Positions 53,445 through 62,399 of a DNA stretch of 64,000 bases are shown one piece after another. The stretch spans positions 1 to 64,000 of the forward strand of contig AP025583.1 of NCBI GenBank assembly GCA_022846095.1, read 5' to 3'. The position numbers were made by a program, and so were the translations under genes. Source of the stretch: Oscillospiraceae bacterium (GTDB lineage Bacteria; Bacillota; Clostridia; Oscillospirales; Oscillospiraceae). The number at the start of each line of letters is the position of its first letter. Position 1 is the stretch's first letter. The notes under the pieces are model-generated. The model saw nothing but the letters and a program-made list of their open reading frames with translations, was not told the DNA's origin and did no database searches.

Positions 53445-55427
53445 TCAGTCAAAGGGATCCGCGCCGCCCAGAAGGTCGGCGTACATCTCAATCCGGGAAA
53501 TAACCCCGTCCGAGAGGTAGAAGTTCAGCCGATAGGGGCAGGGGAGGGGCACACCGGATTCCGTCTCGGTGATAAAAAAGCGGTAGGGGTTGGCGGCCGG
53601 CAGCTGGCCCAAGGGCTCCTCCAGGGCGTAGCCGTAGTCGCCGCCGTCAAAGCAGATCCTGGCCTCGAAGTCGTCCGCACCCACGCACACCCCGCGGCGG
53701 AACATGGAGTAAGGGCCGGTGGCGTCCAATGCGGTGACCGTCTTTTCTCCCGCCGCCGTCACGTAATAGGTGGCGGTGAGATCGCCGTAGTCCGCCCGCT
53801 CCCAGCGGTCGCCGGGGGCGGCGGTATAGCGGGTGCTGGTGCGCACCGAGCGGGGCTCCCCCAGGGGAAGCGCCCCCTGGGTACCGATGCCGAAGCGGTT
53901 CCACGCCTCGAAGGGGAGGGCCCCGTCAAGCGTCATGAGGGTAAAGTCGAGATCCGTGGGCAGGGCCTCGTTGACAAAGAAAGTGTCGAGCAGGGGGACG
54001 GTGTTGTCCATGTCCGCCATACGGGCGCTGGCGGTGGCGGCGGTCCGGGCCTCCTCCAGCAGCGCGGCCTGGACCGGGCTGTCCAGAGGGAAATCGGCGA
54101 AAAGGGAGGTGGGCTGCTGCACATAGAAGCGGCCCTGGTGGAAAACCGGGGCGAAGGGGTAGACGTTCAAGCACACGCAGAGCTCACGGACGCCCCCGCT
54201 GGCGTAATAGACGCCCTGCTCATAGTCCCGGGCGTAGCGGGCCGCATCCACCACCCGTATCCGGCGCACACAGCCGTCCACAGCGCCGCCGTGGGCCAGC
54301 CACCAGGCGTACAGGGGACGGTAGTAGACCGCCACCTCCAGCGCGCCGTCCACCTCCTCCTGGTAGAAGAGGTAGCCGTCCCGGTGGCCGGGAGCGATCC
54401 AGAGGCCGAAGCCGCCCGCGTCGTTGTAATAGAAGCCGGTCTCCGGGTCGTAGCGTCCGGCGCCGTCCACGGCAGGCAGCCCGTCCCCGCCGGGGGCGGG
54501 CCGGGGCGCGCTGAGCAGGGTGCGGGCATGGGCGACGGCGTCCTGGTCGGCGCCGCCGCCCATGGGGAAGGTGCACAGCTGCCTTGCGTCCGCGGTGAAG
54601 ACGGAGGCGTCCAGCGCGTCCGCCTCGGGGAGAATCCAGCCCTGGCCGTCCAGCACGGCCCCGGCGGCCCGAGCGGCGTCCGCGTCGGCGGGGAGGAGGC
54701 GGTAATCCATGGCCCACACCGCGGGATCGGTGCCGTAGCCGTCCAGATCGGGCAGCGCTTCCAGCAGCCGGGGGCACAGCTCATAGCCCCAAATGGGCAC
54801 GCCACGGGCCTCCCAGCCGGGGACTACCCGCTGGGCCACCTGCTCCTCCAGAAGAGAGACGGAGCAGCGCCCGGTGTTCTCCGGCAAGATGCGGAAGGGG
54901 GCGGAATCAAAGGCCTGGAACCAATAGGAGGCCCAGTAGGCATCGTAGGCCGGATCCGTGGGGCATGCAGGCCAAATCCAGGTCCACCGCCCGCCGTCAT
55001 AGCGCAGGCCGCCGCCCTGCCGGCCCATGCTGTCCTCCCCGATCGTCTCGGCCAGGATTTGGACCTCCAGCCCGGCGCTCCCCTCGGCGAAGCGGAGCCA
55101 GACGGGGCTGCTGTCCGACCGGGGCACGGGAAGGGAGAGGGCGACTTCTTCCGCGGCGCCGGTGGCGCTGTCCAGGGAGCCCAGGAGAAAGGTGGAGCTG
55201 TAGGACTGTGTGCCGGGGGAGGGGACCACGACCGCCGCCACGGTTTTCTCGCCCAGTATCCTGGACGCCAGCAGGCGGCGGGGATCGGCCGCGGCGTCTT
55301 GAAAAGCCTCAAGGCACGTGGGGTCCGGGGTGGGGCTCGGGGCGGGCTCCGGCGGGGCGCAGCCCGCCAGGGCCGCGGCCAGGGCCAGCGAAGTCAGGAA
55401 CTGGAGCGCACAGGCGTATCGCTTCAC
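53445..55427 (-). CDS. Large lipoprotein, unknown function
   Basis: A 660-residue lipoprotein: signal with lipobox LAAALAGC near 15-22, a PEPAPSPTPDPT linker, then a large extracellular part with no domain I recognise. Tyr/Trp-rich beta-type stretches (PAYDAYWASYWFQAF, TGFYYNDAGGFGLWIAPG) are frequent. It lies between the sigma operon and tetR on the same strand. Confidence 0.72.
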   Translation of the reverse strand: MKRYACALQFLTSLALAAALAGCAPPEPAPSPTPDPTCLEAFQDAAADPRRLLASRILGEKTVAAVVVPSPGTQSYSSTFLLGSLDSATGAAEEVALSLPVPRSDSSPVWLRFAEGSAGLEVQILAETIGEDSMGRQGGGLRYDGGRWTWIWPACPTDPAYDAYWASYWFQAFDSAPFRILPENTGRCSVSLLEEQVAQRVVPGWEARGVPIWGYELCPRLLEALPDLDGYGTDPAVWAMDYRLLPADADAARAAGAVLDGQGWILPEADALDASVFTADARQLCTFPMGGGADQDAVAHARTLLSAPRPAPGGDGLPAVDGAGRYDPETGFYYNDAGGFGLWIAPGHRDGYLFYQEEVDGALEVAVYYRPLYAWWLAHGGAVDGCVRRIRVVDAARYARDYEQGVYYASGGVRELCVCLNVYPFAPVFHQGRFYVQQPTSLFADFPLDSPVQAALLEEARTAATASARMADMDNTVPLLDTFFVNEALPTDLDFTLMTLDGALPFEAWNRFGIGTQGALPLGEPRSVRTSTRYTAAPGDRWERADYGDLTATYYVTAAGEKTVTALDATGPYSMFRRGVCVGADDFEARICFDGGDYGYALEEPLGQLPAANPYRFFITETESGVPLPCPYRLNFYLSDGVISRIEMYADLLGGADPFD

Positions 55428-55461
55428 TGCAAATCCTCCTTTCCGGCCGATGAAACCGGCG

Positions 55462-56040
55462 CTACACGCCGCGCAGGGACTGCACGCCGAAGCGGATGAT
55501 GCCCTCCGCCAGCGCCGCCATGTCCTCCGGACTCTCCTTCAGGCCCCCGGCCACCCAGGTGCGGACCATGCCCACCGCCCCCGCCACCAGGAAGTCCAGG
55601 TAGTAGCGGCCGTCCGCCGTGTCCCGCAGGGAGTAGAGATCCCCCCACTCCCGCATGCATTTCTCATAAATGACCCCGTTGAGGCGCTGGAAAAAGGCGC
55701 TGTCCACCCGGCTGGTCAGCAGCGCGGTGCAAAGGTCCGCGTTCTTGCGCACAAAGCGGAACACGTCCGCCAGGATGGGGCGCAGCCCGTCCCGCAGATC
55801 CGCCGTGGAGTAGGCGTCCATCACCGCCGAAAACTCCGCGAACAGCTCGTTTTCCACCTGCTCCAGCATGTCGAAGATGTCCTTATAGTGGCAGTAGAAG
55901 GTGCCCCGGTTCACGTCCGCCAGGTCTGTGAGCTCCTTTACCGAGATGCCGCCGAGGTCCTTTTCCGCCAAAAGCGTGGTCAGCGCCCGCCGAAGCTGGG
56001 CCCGTGTGCGGCGTACACGGCGGTCCGTGCTCTGCTCCAT
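55462..56040 (-). CDS. TetR-family transcriptional regulator
   Basis: A 192-residue repressor with the N-terminal helix-turn-helix (ISVKELTDLADVNRGTFYCHY) and a C-terminal ligand domain of the TetR_C type seen in DhaS-like regulators. It is divergent from the ABC ATPase gene, which it probably represses; an inverted repeat lies between them. Confidence 0.92.
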   Translation of the reverse strand: MEQSTDRRVRRTRAQLRRALTTLLAEKDLGGISVKELTDLADVNRGTFYCHYKDIFDMLEQVENELFAEFSAVMDAYSTADLRDGLRPILADVFRFVRKNADLCTALLTSRVDSAFFQRLNGVIYEKCMREWGDLYSLRDTADGRYYLDFLVAGAVGMVRTWVAGGLKESPEDMAALAEGIIRFGVQSLRGV

Positions 56041-56079
56041 GTGCCACCCTCCCCGTCAGTTTTTTTCGATCTGCACGTT

Positions 56080-56165
56080 ATTCAACGTCTAACAGCTAAA
56101 CTGTTTGTTTTGCCACGGCGGGGGTCCTTTTTGGCGATTGAAACCCCCCGTATTCCTAGTATAAT
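56080..56165. promoter_or_regulatory. TetR operator and ABC promoter
   Basis: AACAG-CTAAA-CTGTT at 56090-56105 is an inverted repeat in the gap between tetR and the ABC gene, a likely TetR site. A promoter for the ABC gene follows: TTGAAA at 56138 and TATAAT at 56160 with a 16-base spacer. Confidence 0.55.
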
Positions 56166-56215
56166 GGAACTGAAAGCAATAATCAACACCTGTTTAATAA
56201 AGGACGGGGTGCGAA

Positions 56216-56917
56216 ATGCCGTATATCAGCCTGGAGGGCGTGGAGAAGCGCTACCAAATGGGCGAGGTGGTTATCCGGGCGCTGGAGGGGGTCTCCTTCG
56301 AGATCGAAAAGGGGGAGTTCGCCGTCATCGTGGGGCCCTCCGGGGCCGGGAAGACCACCGTGCTCAACATCCTGGGGGGCATGGATTCCTGCGGCGGCGG
56401 CGAGATCCTGGTGGACGGGCAGCGGATCAGCGGCTACAGCCAGAAGGAGCTGACCCGCTACCGGCGGCACGACATCGGCTTCGTCTTCCAGTTCTACAAC
56501 CTGGTGCAGAACCTGACCGCCCTGGAAAACGTGGAGCTGGCGGCCCAGATCTGCCGCAAGCCGCTGGACGCCGGGGACGTGCTGCGCCACGTGGGGCTGG
56601 GGGAGCGGCTGGACAACTTCCCCGCCCAGCTCTCCGGCGGCGAACAGCAGCGGGTGGCCATCGCCAGGGCGCTGGCCAAAAACCCCAAGCTGCTGCTGTG
56701 CGACGAGCCCACCGGGGCGCTGGACTACGTGACGGGCAAGGCCATCCTGAAGCTGCTCCAGGACACCTGCCGGGAGCAGGGCATGACCGTGGTGGTGATT
56801 ACCCACAACACCGCCATTTCGCCTATGGCCGACCGGGTGATCCACATCAAAAACGGCAGGGTGGATCTGCTGGAGCGCAACGGGCACCCCAGGCCCGTGG
56901 AGGAAATTGAGTGGTAA
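56216..56917 (+). CDS. ABC transporter ATP-binding protein (MacB/LolD-like)
   Basis: A 233-residue ATPase of the MacB/LolD type that works with FtsX-like permeases. Walker [10 protein letters not shown] near 39, Q-loop [20 protein letters not shown] near 88, signature LSGGEQQR near 140, Walker [13 protein letters not shown] near 160, H-loop VVITHN. The permease partner is the 1331-residue gene 465 bases downstream, from which it is separated by repeats. Confidence 0.93.
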   Translation: MPYISLEGVEKRYQMGEVVIRALEGVSFEIEKGEFAVIVGPSGAGKTTVLNILGGMDSCGGGEILVDGQRISGYSQKELTRYRRHDIGFVFQFYNLVQNLTALENVELAAQICRKPLDAGDVLRHVGLGERLDNFPAQLSGGEQQRVAIARALAKNPKLLLCDEPTGALDYVTGKAILKLLQDTCREQGMTVVVITHNTAISPMADRVIHIKNGRVDLLERNGHPRPVEEIEW

Positions 56918-56920
56918 AAA

Positions 56921-57060
56921 GAAGCGCGGAGAAGCCGGGAGCAGGCGGATAAGACGCCGCGCAGACGAAAAAACAGGTTGAGCCGTCTCACGGAAGGCTC
57001 AACGGCATTTTTCGCGGAGCGGGGGCTTATCTGCCGTCGCAGAGGCTTCGCAGCGTGACA
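56921..57060 (+). repeat. Structured dispersed element, copy A
   Basis: Helices from outside in: GAAGCC/GGCTTC, GGCGGATAAG/CTTATCTGCC, CGAAAAA/TTTTTCG and GTTGAGCC/GGCTCAAC (56977-56984 with 56996-57003) around the loop GTCTCACGGAA. The outer helices differ in sequence from copy B but keep pairing. Confidence 0.8.
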
Positions 57061-57063
57061 GGA

Positions 57064-57219
57064 AGAAGCGCGGAGGGTAGGCGCATAGGGGCGCTAACGA
57101 GCCCCGCAGACCGAAAAACAGGCCGGGCGGCTCACGGAAGCCCGGCGGCATTTTCGGCGGAGGGGTGAGTTAGCAACCCGGCCATGCGCCCAACCCGCAG
57201 CGTGACAGGGAAGCGCGGA
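57064..57219 (+). repeat. Structured dispersed element, copy B
   Basis: Tandem to copy A. Helices: GGGT/ACCC, GGCGCAT/ATGCGCC, GCTAAC/GTTAGC, CCGAAAA/TTTTCGG and GCCGGGC/GCCCGGC (57122-57128 with 57140-57146) around GGCTCACGGAA. Only the loop and helix plan are shared with A; the stems have changed in compensated pairs. Confidence 0.8.
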
Positions 57220-57345
57220 GGTTGACCCCTCCGCCCCAGTGTGCGCACTGGAGCACCTCCCCTCATAGGGGACGGCGGAGACGGGCACGGATTGCCGCGG
57301 GCCTACGGCCCTCGCAATGACACGTAGGGCGGGGGCTTGCCCCCG
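57220..57345. repeat. Palindrome and CATTGCGAG-family repeats
   Basis: CCAGTGTGCGCACTGG palindrome and CTCCCCTCATAGGGG at 57255-57270, then GGATTGCCGCGGGCCTACGG...CCTCGCAATGAC (57288-57322) of the CATTGCGAG family in reverse. No gene is visible in 56918-57382. Confidence 0.8.
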
Positions 57346-57382
57346 CCGCGCGACAAAGACGGGCAGAGGAGGTGAGTGAGAG

Positions 57383-60300
57383 GTGAAGAAGAACCGGGTG
57401 CTGACCGACGCGCTGCGGGAGGTCAGGCGCACCTTGAGCCGCTTCTTCTCCATCTTCCTCCTCTCCGCCCTGGCCGTGGCCTTTCTGGCGGGGCTGCGGG
57501 CCACGGCGCCCGACATGGAGTACTCCGCCGACGCCTACTTCGACGCGCTGGGGCTGATGGACGTGCGGGTGCTGTCCACCCTGGGCGTATCGGAGGACGA
57601 CGTGGCGGCCCTGGCGGCCCAGCCGGGGGTGCGTGCGGCCGAGGGGTCCTACACCGTGGACGCGCTGCTCCACCTGGAGGACAACGACCTTATCCTCAAG
57701 GCCCACTCCATCTCGGGCAAGGGGATCAACAAGCCCATGCTGCGGGAGGGCCGGATGCCGGAGAACGACGGCGAGTGCCTGGTGGAGCCGGCCCTGCTGG
57801 AAAAGGCCGGGCTTACCCTGGGGGACACCATCGCGCTGGACACCGGGGACGGCGACATGGAGGACGCGCTGAGGCACAGCGCCTTCACCGTGGTGGGCAC
57901 GGCGGACTGGCCGCTGTACATATCGGTGGAGCGGGGCTCCTCCACCCTGGGCACCGGGCGGGTGAGCGCCTTCGTGCTGCTTCCTGAGGGGGCCTTTGAC
58001 CTGGAGGCCTACACCGAGGCATACCTCATCGCGGACGGCGCGGCGGAGCTGCTGTGCTACGGCGATGCCTACGAGGATCTCACCGAGGACCTGATCGACG
58101 CGCTCAAGCCCCTGGGGGACGAGCGGGCGGGGCTGCGGTACGGAGAGGTGGTGGGGGAGGCCAACGAGAAGCTCTCCGACGCGCAGAAAGAGTACGACGA
58201 CGCCAAGGCCGACGCCGACCGGGAGCTGGAGGACGCCCGCGTCAAATTGGAGGACGCGCGCGCCGAGCTGGACGACGGCTGGGCCGAGTACGGGGACGGG
58301 AAAGCCACCCTGGCCCGGGAGACCGCGGACGCCCGGCGGAAGATCGCGGACGCGGAGGCCGATTTGCCCGGTGCCCTGGCCGACCTGGAGCAGGGGGAGG
58401 CCGACTACGCCGACGGCGTGCGGGAGCTGGCCGACGGCAGGGCGGAGTACAACGACGGGGCCGCCACGCTGTGGAGCGGCAGGAAGGACTACGACGCGGG
58501 CTACCAGACCCTGCTGGACGGGGAGGCGGAGTATCAGGAGAACTACCGGAAGCTGCTGGACGGGGAGGCGGAGTACGCGGACGGTTACGCCCAGTACGTG
58601 GACGGCCTGGCCGAGCTGGAGGACGGCGGGCGGCAGCTCATGGACGCGGACGCGGAGCTCCAGAAGGGCCTGGACGGCCTCTTCGCCGGGGGGCAGCAGC
58701 TCTCCCAGGGCCGGGAGCAGCTGGCCCAGCAGAAGAACATCTACGCCATGCAGGCCGCCGGGTACCAGGCCGTGGCCGGGGACTGGGAGCAGCGGGGGAT
58801 CTACACCCTGGGGGACACGCCCCAGGTGACCGGCTACCGGCTGGGCGCCTATTTCCAGGCCCAGCAGGGGAACGTGCCGGAGATCATGGACTTCTACGGC
58901 GGCGGCGTGGCCCCGCTGAAGGAGCTGCTGGGGGCCCAGATCCAGATGGCGGCCGCCCAGGGGCAGGACACCGGCCAGCTGGAGGCGCTGTACGGCGCCC
59001 TGCCCGACGACGCCCTGGGCCTGCTCCTGATGCTCCAGGCCGCGCCTGAGCGGGCCGTGGCCGCCCTCACAGGGGCCTTCTATGCGCCGGGCGAGGTTCT
59101 GGCCCAGATGGGCGCGGCCATTGAAGCCGGGGAGGCCCAGCTCTCCGCCGGGCAATCCCAGCTGGAGAGCGGACGGTGGCAGTACGAGGCCGGGAAGGAG
59201 CAGTACGAAAAGGCCCGGCAGGAGTACCTGGACGGCGTGGCCAAGGCCCTGGAGGCCCAGGCGGAGCTGGACGACGCCCGGGCCGAGCTGGACGACGGCT
59301 GGACCCAGCTGGGGGACGGGCGGCGGGAGCTGGACGAGGGCTGGGCCGACCTCTCCGACGCCAAAGCCGAGCTGGCCGACGGGCAGAAGGAGCTGGACGA
59401 GGCCTGGATTAAGCTGGTGGACGGGGAGCAGGAGCTCACCGACGCACGGGTGGAGCTGGACGACGGCTGGCGGCAGTACCGCGACGGGGTGGCCGAGCTG
59501 GCCGACGCCAAGCAGGAGCTTCCCCGGGAAATTGCCAAGGCGGAGCAAAAGCTCTCCGACGCGCTGGCGGAGCTGACCGACGGGGAGCAGGAGTACGCCG
59601 ACGGCCTGCGGGAGTACCAGGACGGCAAGGCCGAGGCGGAGCAGAAGCTCTCCGACGCGCGGCGGGAGCTCAACGACGCCAGGCGGAAAATCAGCGAGAT
59701 CGGGGACTGCAAGTGGTACATCCTGGGCCGCAACACCAACACGGGGTACGTCTCCTTCTCCCAGGACGCGGAGCGCATGGGCAACCTGGCCTCCGTGTTC
59801 CCCATCATCTTCTTCCTGGTGGCCGCCCTGGTGTGCCTGACCACCATGACGCGGATGGTGGAGGAGCAGCGGGTGCAGATCGGCTGCATGAAGGCCCTGG
59901 GCTACGGCAAGGGCACCATCGCCTTCAAGTACGTGGGCTACGGCTTCTTCGCCAGCCTGCTGGGCGCGGCGGCGGGGCTGTGGTGCGGGTGCGCGGGCAT
60001 ACCGGCCATCATTTTCAACGCCTGGAAGATCCTCTACACCGTGGGGGAGCTGAAGTTCCAGTCCTCCCCGGCGGTCAACGCCCTGGCGGTGGCGGCGGCG
60101 GTGTGCTGCGTCACCGGGGCGGCGGTGGCGGCCTGCATCGCGGAGCTGACCGCCGTGCCCGCCGAGCTGATGCGCCCCAAGGCGCCCCCCGCCGGGAAGC
60201 GGGTGCTGCTGGAGCGGGTGCGGCCGGTTTGGAAACGGCTGTCCTTCTCCCACAAGGTGACCGTGCGCAACCTGCTGCGGTATAAAAAGCGGTTCTGGAT

Positions 60301-61378
60301 GACGGTGATCGGCATCGGCGGGTGCACCGCCCTCATCGTCACCGGGTTCGGCCTGCGGGACTCCATCTACGACATCCTCGACAAGCAGTACGACGAGATC
60401 TCCACCTACTCCGCCAACGTGGGGCTGGTGGACGACGTGACCGCCGACGAGCTGGCCGAGATCACCCGGGCGCTGGACAGCGACGGGCTGGTGGAGGAGT
60501 GGATGCCCAGCTACCAGACCTCCCTGAGCGTGGAGAGCGGCAAGCGCGCCGTGGACGGCTACCTCTTCGCCGTCAGCGACACGGAGCGCTTCCGGGACTT
60601 CATCCACCTGCGCCACAGGCTGGACCACAGCCCCGTCGCGCTGCCGGAGGAGGGCGCGGTGCTCACCGAAAAGCTGGCCGCGCTGCTGGGCGTGGGCGTG
60701 GGGGACACCGTGACTCTGGACGGCGACGAGCGGGTGGAGGTGCCCGTGGTGGAGATTACGGAGAACTATGTATTCCACTACGTATATATAACCGGGACAT
60801 ATTACGAGAAGTTGTACGGCGAGGCCGCCCGGCCCAACACCCTGATGGTCACCTACACCGAGGACACCAAGGAGAACGCGGACGCCGTGGCCTCCGGCCT
60901 CATCCCGCTGTCTGGGGTGACCGCCGTCTCCCGCATCCGGGACGCCCGCGCCACGTTCAGCAAGAGCATGGAGAGCGTGGACTACGCCGTGATCCTGATC
61001 ATCTGCTGCGCCGCCGCCCTGGCCTTCGTGGTGCTCTACAACCTGACCAACATCAACATCACCGAGCGGCTCAGGGAGCTGGCCACCCTCAAGGTGCTGG
61101 GGTTCTACGACCGGGAGCTGAGCGCCTACGTCTACCGGGAGAACGTGCTGCTCACCGTGTTCGGCGTGGCCCTGGGGCTGGTGATGGGCAAGTTTCTGCA
61201 CCAGTGGCTGGTGCTCACCGTGGAGATCGACATGGTTATGTTCGGCAGGCAGGCCCGGCCCATGAGCTACCTCTATGCTGTGGGGCTGACGGTGCTCTTC
61301 TCCGCGCTGGTCAACCTGGCCGCCCGGCGCAGGCTGCGGCGCATCGACATGGTGGAGTCCCTGAAAACGGTGGAGTAA
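57383..61378 (+). CDS. FtsX-like ABC permease with giant repeat domain
   Basis: A 1331-residue permease. After a short cytoplasmic part there is a first span near 15-35, a large outer region (about 40-790), then the FtsX core with spans near 810-835, 860-885, 910-935, and, after a second outer domain, spans near 1205-1230, 1255-1275 and 1295-1315. The outer region holds dozens of seven-residue units of the ADGXXEL/LDDGWAEL kind (about 245-430 and 580-775), predicted to be long helices. It pairs with the MacB-like ATPase and probably moves peptides or stress compounds from the membrane; substrate unknown. The start lies after GAGGTGAGTGAGAGG. Confidence 0.9.
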   Translation: MKKNRVLTDALREVRRTLSRFFSIFLLSALAVAFLAGLRATAPDMEYSADAYFDALGLMDVRVLSTLGVSEDDVAALAAQPGVRAAEGSYTVDALLHLEDNDLILKAHSISGKGINKPMLREGRMPENDGECLVEPALLEKAGLTLGDTIALDTGDGDMEDALRHSAFTVVGTADWPLYISVERGSSTLGTGRVSAFVLLPEGAFDLEAYTEAYLIADGAAELLCYGDAYEDLTEDLIDALKPLGDERAGLRYGEVVGEANEKLSDAQKEYDDAKADADRELEDARVKLEDARAELDDGWAEYGDGKATLARETADARRKIADAEADLPGALADLEQGEADYADGVRELADGRAEYNDGAATLWSGRKDYDAGYQTLLDGEAEYQENYRKLLDGEAEYADGYAQYVDGLAELEDGGRQLMDADAELQKGLDGLFAGGQQLSQGREQLAQQKNIYAMQAAGYQAVAGDWEQRGIYTLGDTPQVTGYRLGAYFQAQQGNVPEIMDFYGGGVAPLKELLGAQIQMAAAQGQDTGQLEALYGALPDDALGLLLMLQAAPERAVAALTGAFYAPGEVLAQMGAAIEAGEAQLSAGQSQLESGRWQYEAGKEQYEKARQEYLDGVAKALEAQAELDDARAELDDGWTQLGDGRRELDEGWADLSDAKAELADGQKELDEAWIKLVDGEQELTDARVELDDGWRQYRDGVAELADAKQELPREIAKAEQKLSDALAELTDGEQEYADGLREYQDGKAEAEQKLSDARRELNDARRKISEIGDCKWYILGRNTNTGYVSFSQDAERMGNLASVFPIIFFLVAALVCLTTMTRMVEEQRVQIGCMKALGYGKGTIAFKYVGYGFFASLLGAAAGLWCGCAGIPAIIFNAWKILYTVGELKFQSSPAVNALAVAAAVCCVTGAAVAACIAELTAVPAELMRPKAPPAGKRVLLERVRPVWKRLSFSHKVTVRNLLRYKKRFWMTVIGIGGCTALIVTGFGLRDSIYDILDKQYDEISTYSANVGLVDDVTADELAEITRALDSDGLVEEWMPSYQTSLSVESGKRAVDGYLFAVSDTERFRDFIHLRHRLDHSPVALPEEGAVLTEKLAALLGVGVGDTVTLDGDERVEVPVVEITENYVFHYVYITGTYYEKLYGEAARPNTLMVTYTEDTKENADAVASGLIPLSGVTAVSRIRDARATFSKSMESVDYAVILIICCAAALAFVVLYNLTNINITERLRELATLKVLGFYDRELSAYVYRENVLLTVFGVALGLVMGKFLHQWLVLTVEIDMVMFGRQARPMSYLYAVGLTVLFSALVNLAARRRLRRIDMVESLKTVE

Positions 61379-61384
61379 AAGAAA

Positions 61385-61431
61385 ACGGATTGCCGCGCCA
61401 CCCCTGGGATGGTACGGCAATCCGTTTTTTC
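61385..61431 (+). terminator. Repeat-derived terminator after the permease gene
   Basis: The arms AACGGATTGCCG and CGGCAATCCGTT are followed by TTTTTCG: a CATTGCGAG-family half repeat used as an intrinsic terminator. Confidence 0.75.
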
Positions 61432-61436
61432 GCGCG

Positions 61437-61464
61437 GGCCGATGTGGGCATCGGCCCCTACGGC
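61437..61464. repeat. REP-like palindrome
   Basis: GGGCCGATGTGGGCATCGGC followed by CCCTACGG, 8 bases before the DUF2871 stop codon. Confidence 0.85.
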
Positions 61465-61471
61465 GTGGCGG

Positions 61472-61894
61472 TTACGCCTGTTCGTCCCGCGCACAGCGGC
61501 GCAGGCAGAGGAAGAAGAAAACCAGCCCCACGCCCGTGAGGATATGGCCCAGGCCCGCCACGCCCGAAATGGCCGCGTCCGCCCCCCGGGAGAGGGGGAG
61601 GGAGAGCACCTGGGCGACCCCGCGCACCGCCAGCAGCAGCGCCGTGACCGCGACCCCCAGGTTGTAGACCACCAGGAAGGGCCTCCACAGCCGGCAGCCC
61701 TCCAGGGCCAGGCGCCCGGCGAACAGGGCGGCCAGCAGAAAGACCACCATGCCCAGCAGGAAGAGGTGGGTGTGGACAAAGGACAGGGCCGTGCGGCCCG
61801 TGAAGCCGTTGAGCTTGGTGAACTCCCGGTAGAACACCCCGCCGGCCATGGCCAGGATCGCGTAGACAAAGGCGATGTTGATGTACTTTTTCAT
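61472..61894 (-). CDS. DUF2871 membrane protein
   Basis: A 140-residue membrane protein with four spans, opening MKKYINIAFVYAILAMAGGV and FYREFTKLNGFTGRTALSFV, the signature of DUF2871. The family function is unknown to me. The ATG at 61894 follows GGAGGG; a TTG further upstream would include the binding site. A consensus promoter lies just upstream. Confidence 0.9.
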   Translation of the reverse strand: MKKYINIAFVYAILAMAGGVFYREFTKLNGFTGRTALSFVHTHLFLLGMVVFLLAALFAGRLALEGCRLWRPFLVVYNLGVAVTALLLAVRGVAQVLSLPLSRGADAAISGVAGLGHILTGVGLVFFFLCLRRCARDEQA

Positions 61895-61925
61895 GGCACC
61901 CTCCAATCTGAACGATGTTCACCAC

Positions 61926-61954
61926 AGTGTATCAAATACGCCCCCGCTTGTCAA
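61926..61954 (-). promoter_or_regulatory. Promoter of the DUF2871 gene
   Basis: On the - strand TTGACA (61954-61949), 17 bases, TACACT (61931-61926). Confidence 0.75.
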
Positions 61955-62183
61955 GCCGGGGCGGGGGATCGCCGCCGCACACACGATTAGGAATCACCTC
62001 ATACCGATAAATGCCGATAGATGTGAAAACCGCAGCTTGCCAACGTCAATATGCTAAAATAGCGGCTGAGATATGCGCTTGCCTGAAATCGTGTGCGCTG
62101 AGCGCGGGAAATGTCAAGCTGCTTGTGCATTTGCAATGCGGCCGGACAAAAACCGGGATAATGAGGCCGGGGTGGTATTTGTC

Positions 62184-62381
62184 ATGAAGCTGAAAAACAT
62201 GGAGCCGCCGCCGAAGGCCAACGCGCAGATCGGGATCCGGGTGACGAGTGCCTTTAAAATAAGCCTTGCGCGTCAGGCGGAACGGGAGCAGAGAAGCGTC
62301 TCAAACCTCGTCGTCAAGGTTTTGAAGGACTATTTGTCAAGACAGGAGGAGGCTGAGCAGGATGCTAAGCCTCCCCTATGA
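62184..62381 (+). CDS. Small RHH DNA-binding protein
   Basis: A 65-residue ribbon-helix-helix protein (NAQIGIRVTSAFKISLARQA, then SVSNLVVKVLKDYL), closely similar to the gene at 32539. The likely start is ATG 62184 after GGGGTGG; an in-frame extension upstream is not supported. The last residues KPPL and the TGA come from a CTCCCCTATGAGGGG repeat. No toxin-like partner is next to it. Confidence 0.7.
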   Translation: MKLKNMEPPPKANAQIGIRVTSAFKISLARQAEREQRSVSNLVVKVLKDYLSRQEEAEQDAKPPL

Positions 62382-62399
62382 GGGGTCTGAGGTGGAATA

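Noticed and set aside
57263-61420. A 1385-codon open frame on the - strand
   Set aside because: It is the mirror frame of the FtsX permease; composition is dominated by Gln, Leu, Val and Gly from GC-rich antisense reading, with no family motif and no RBS.
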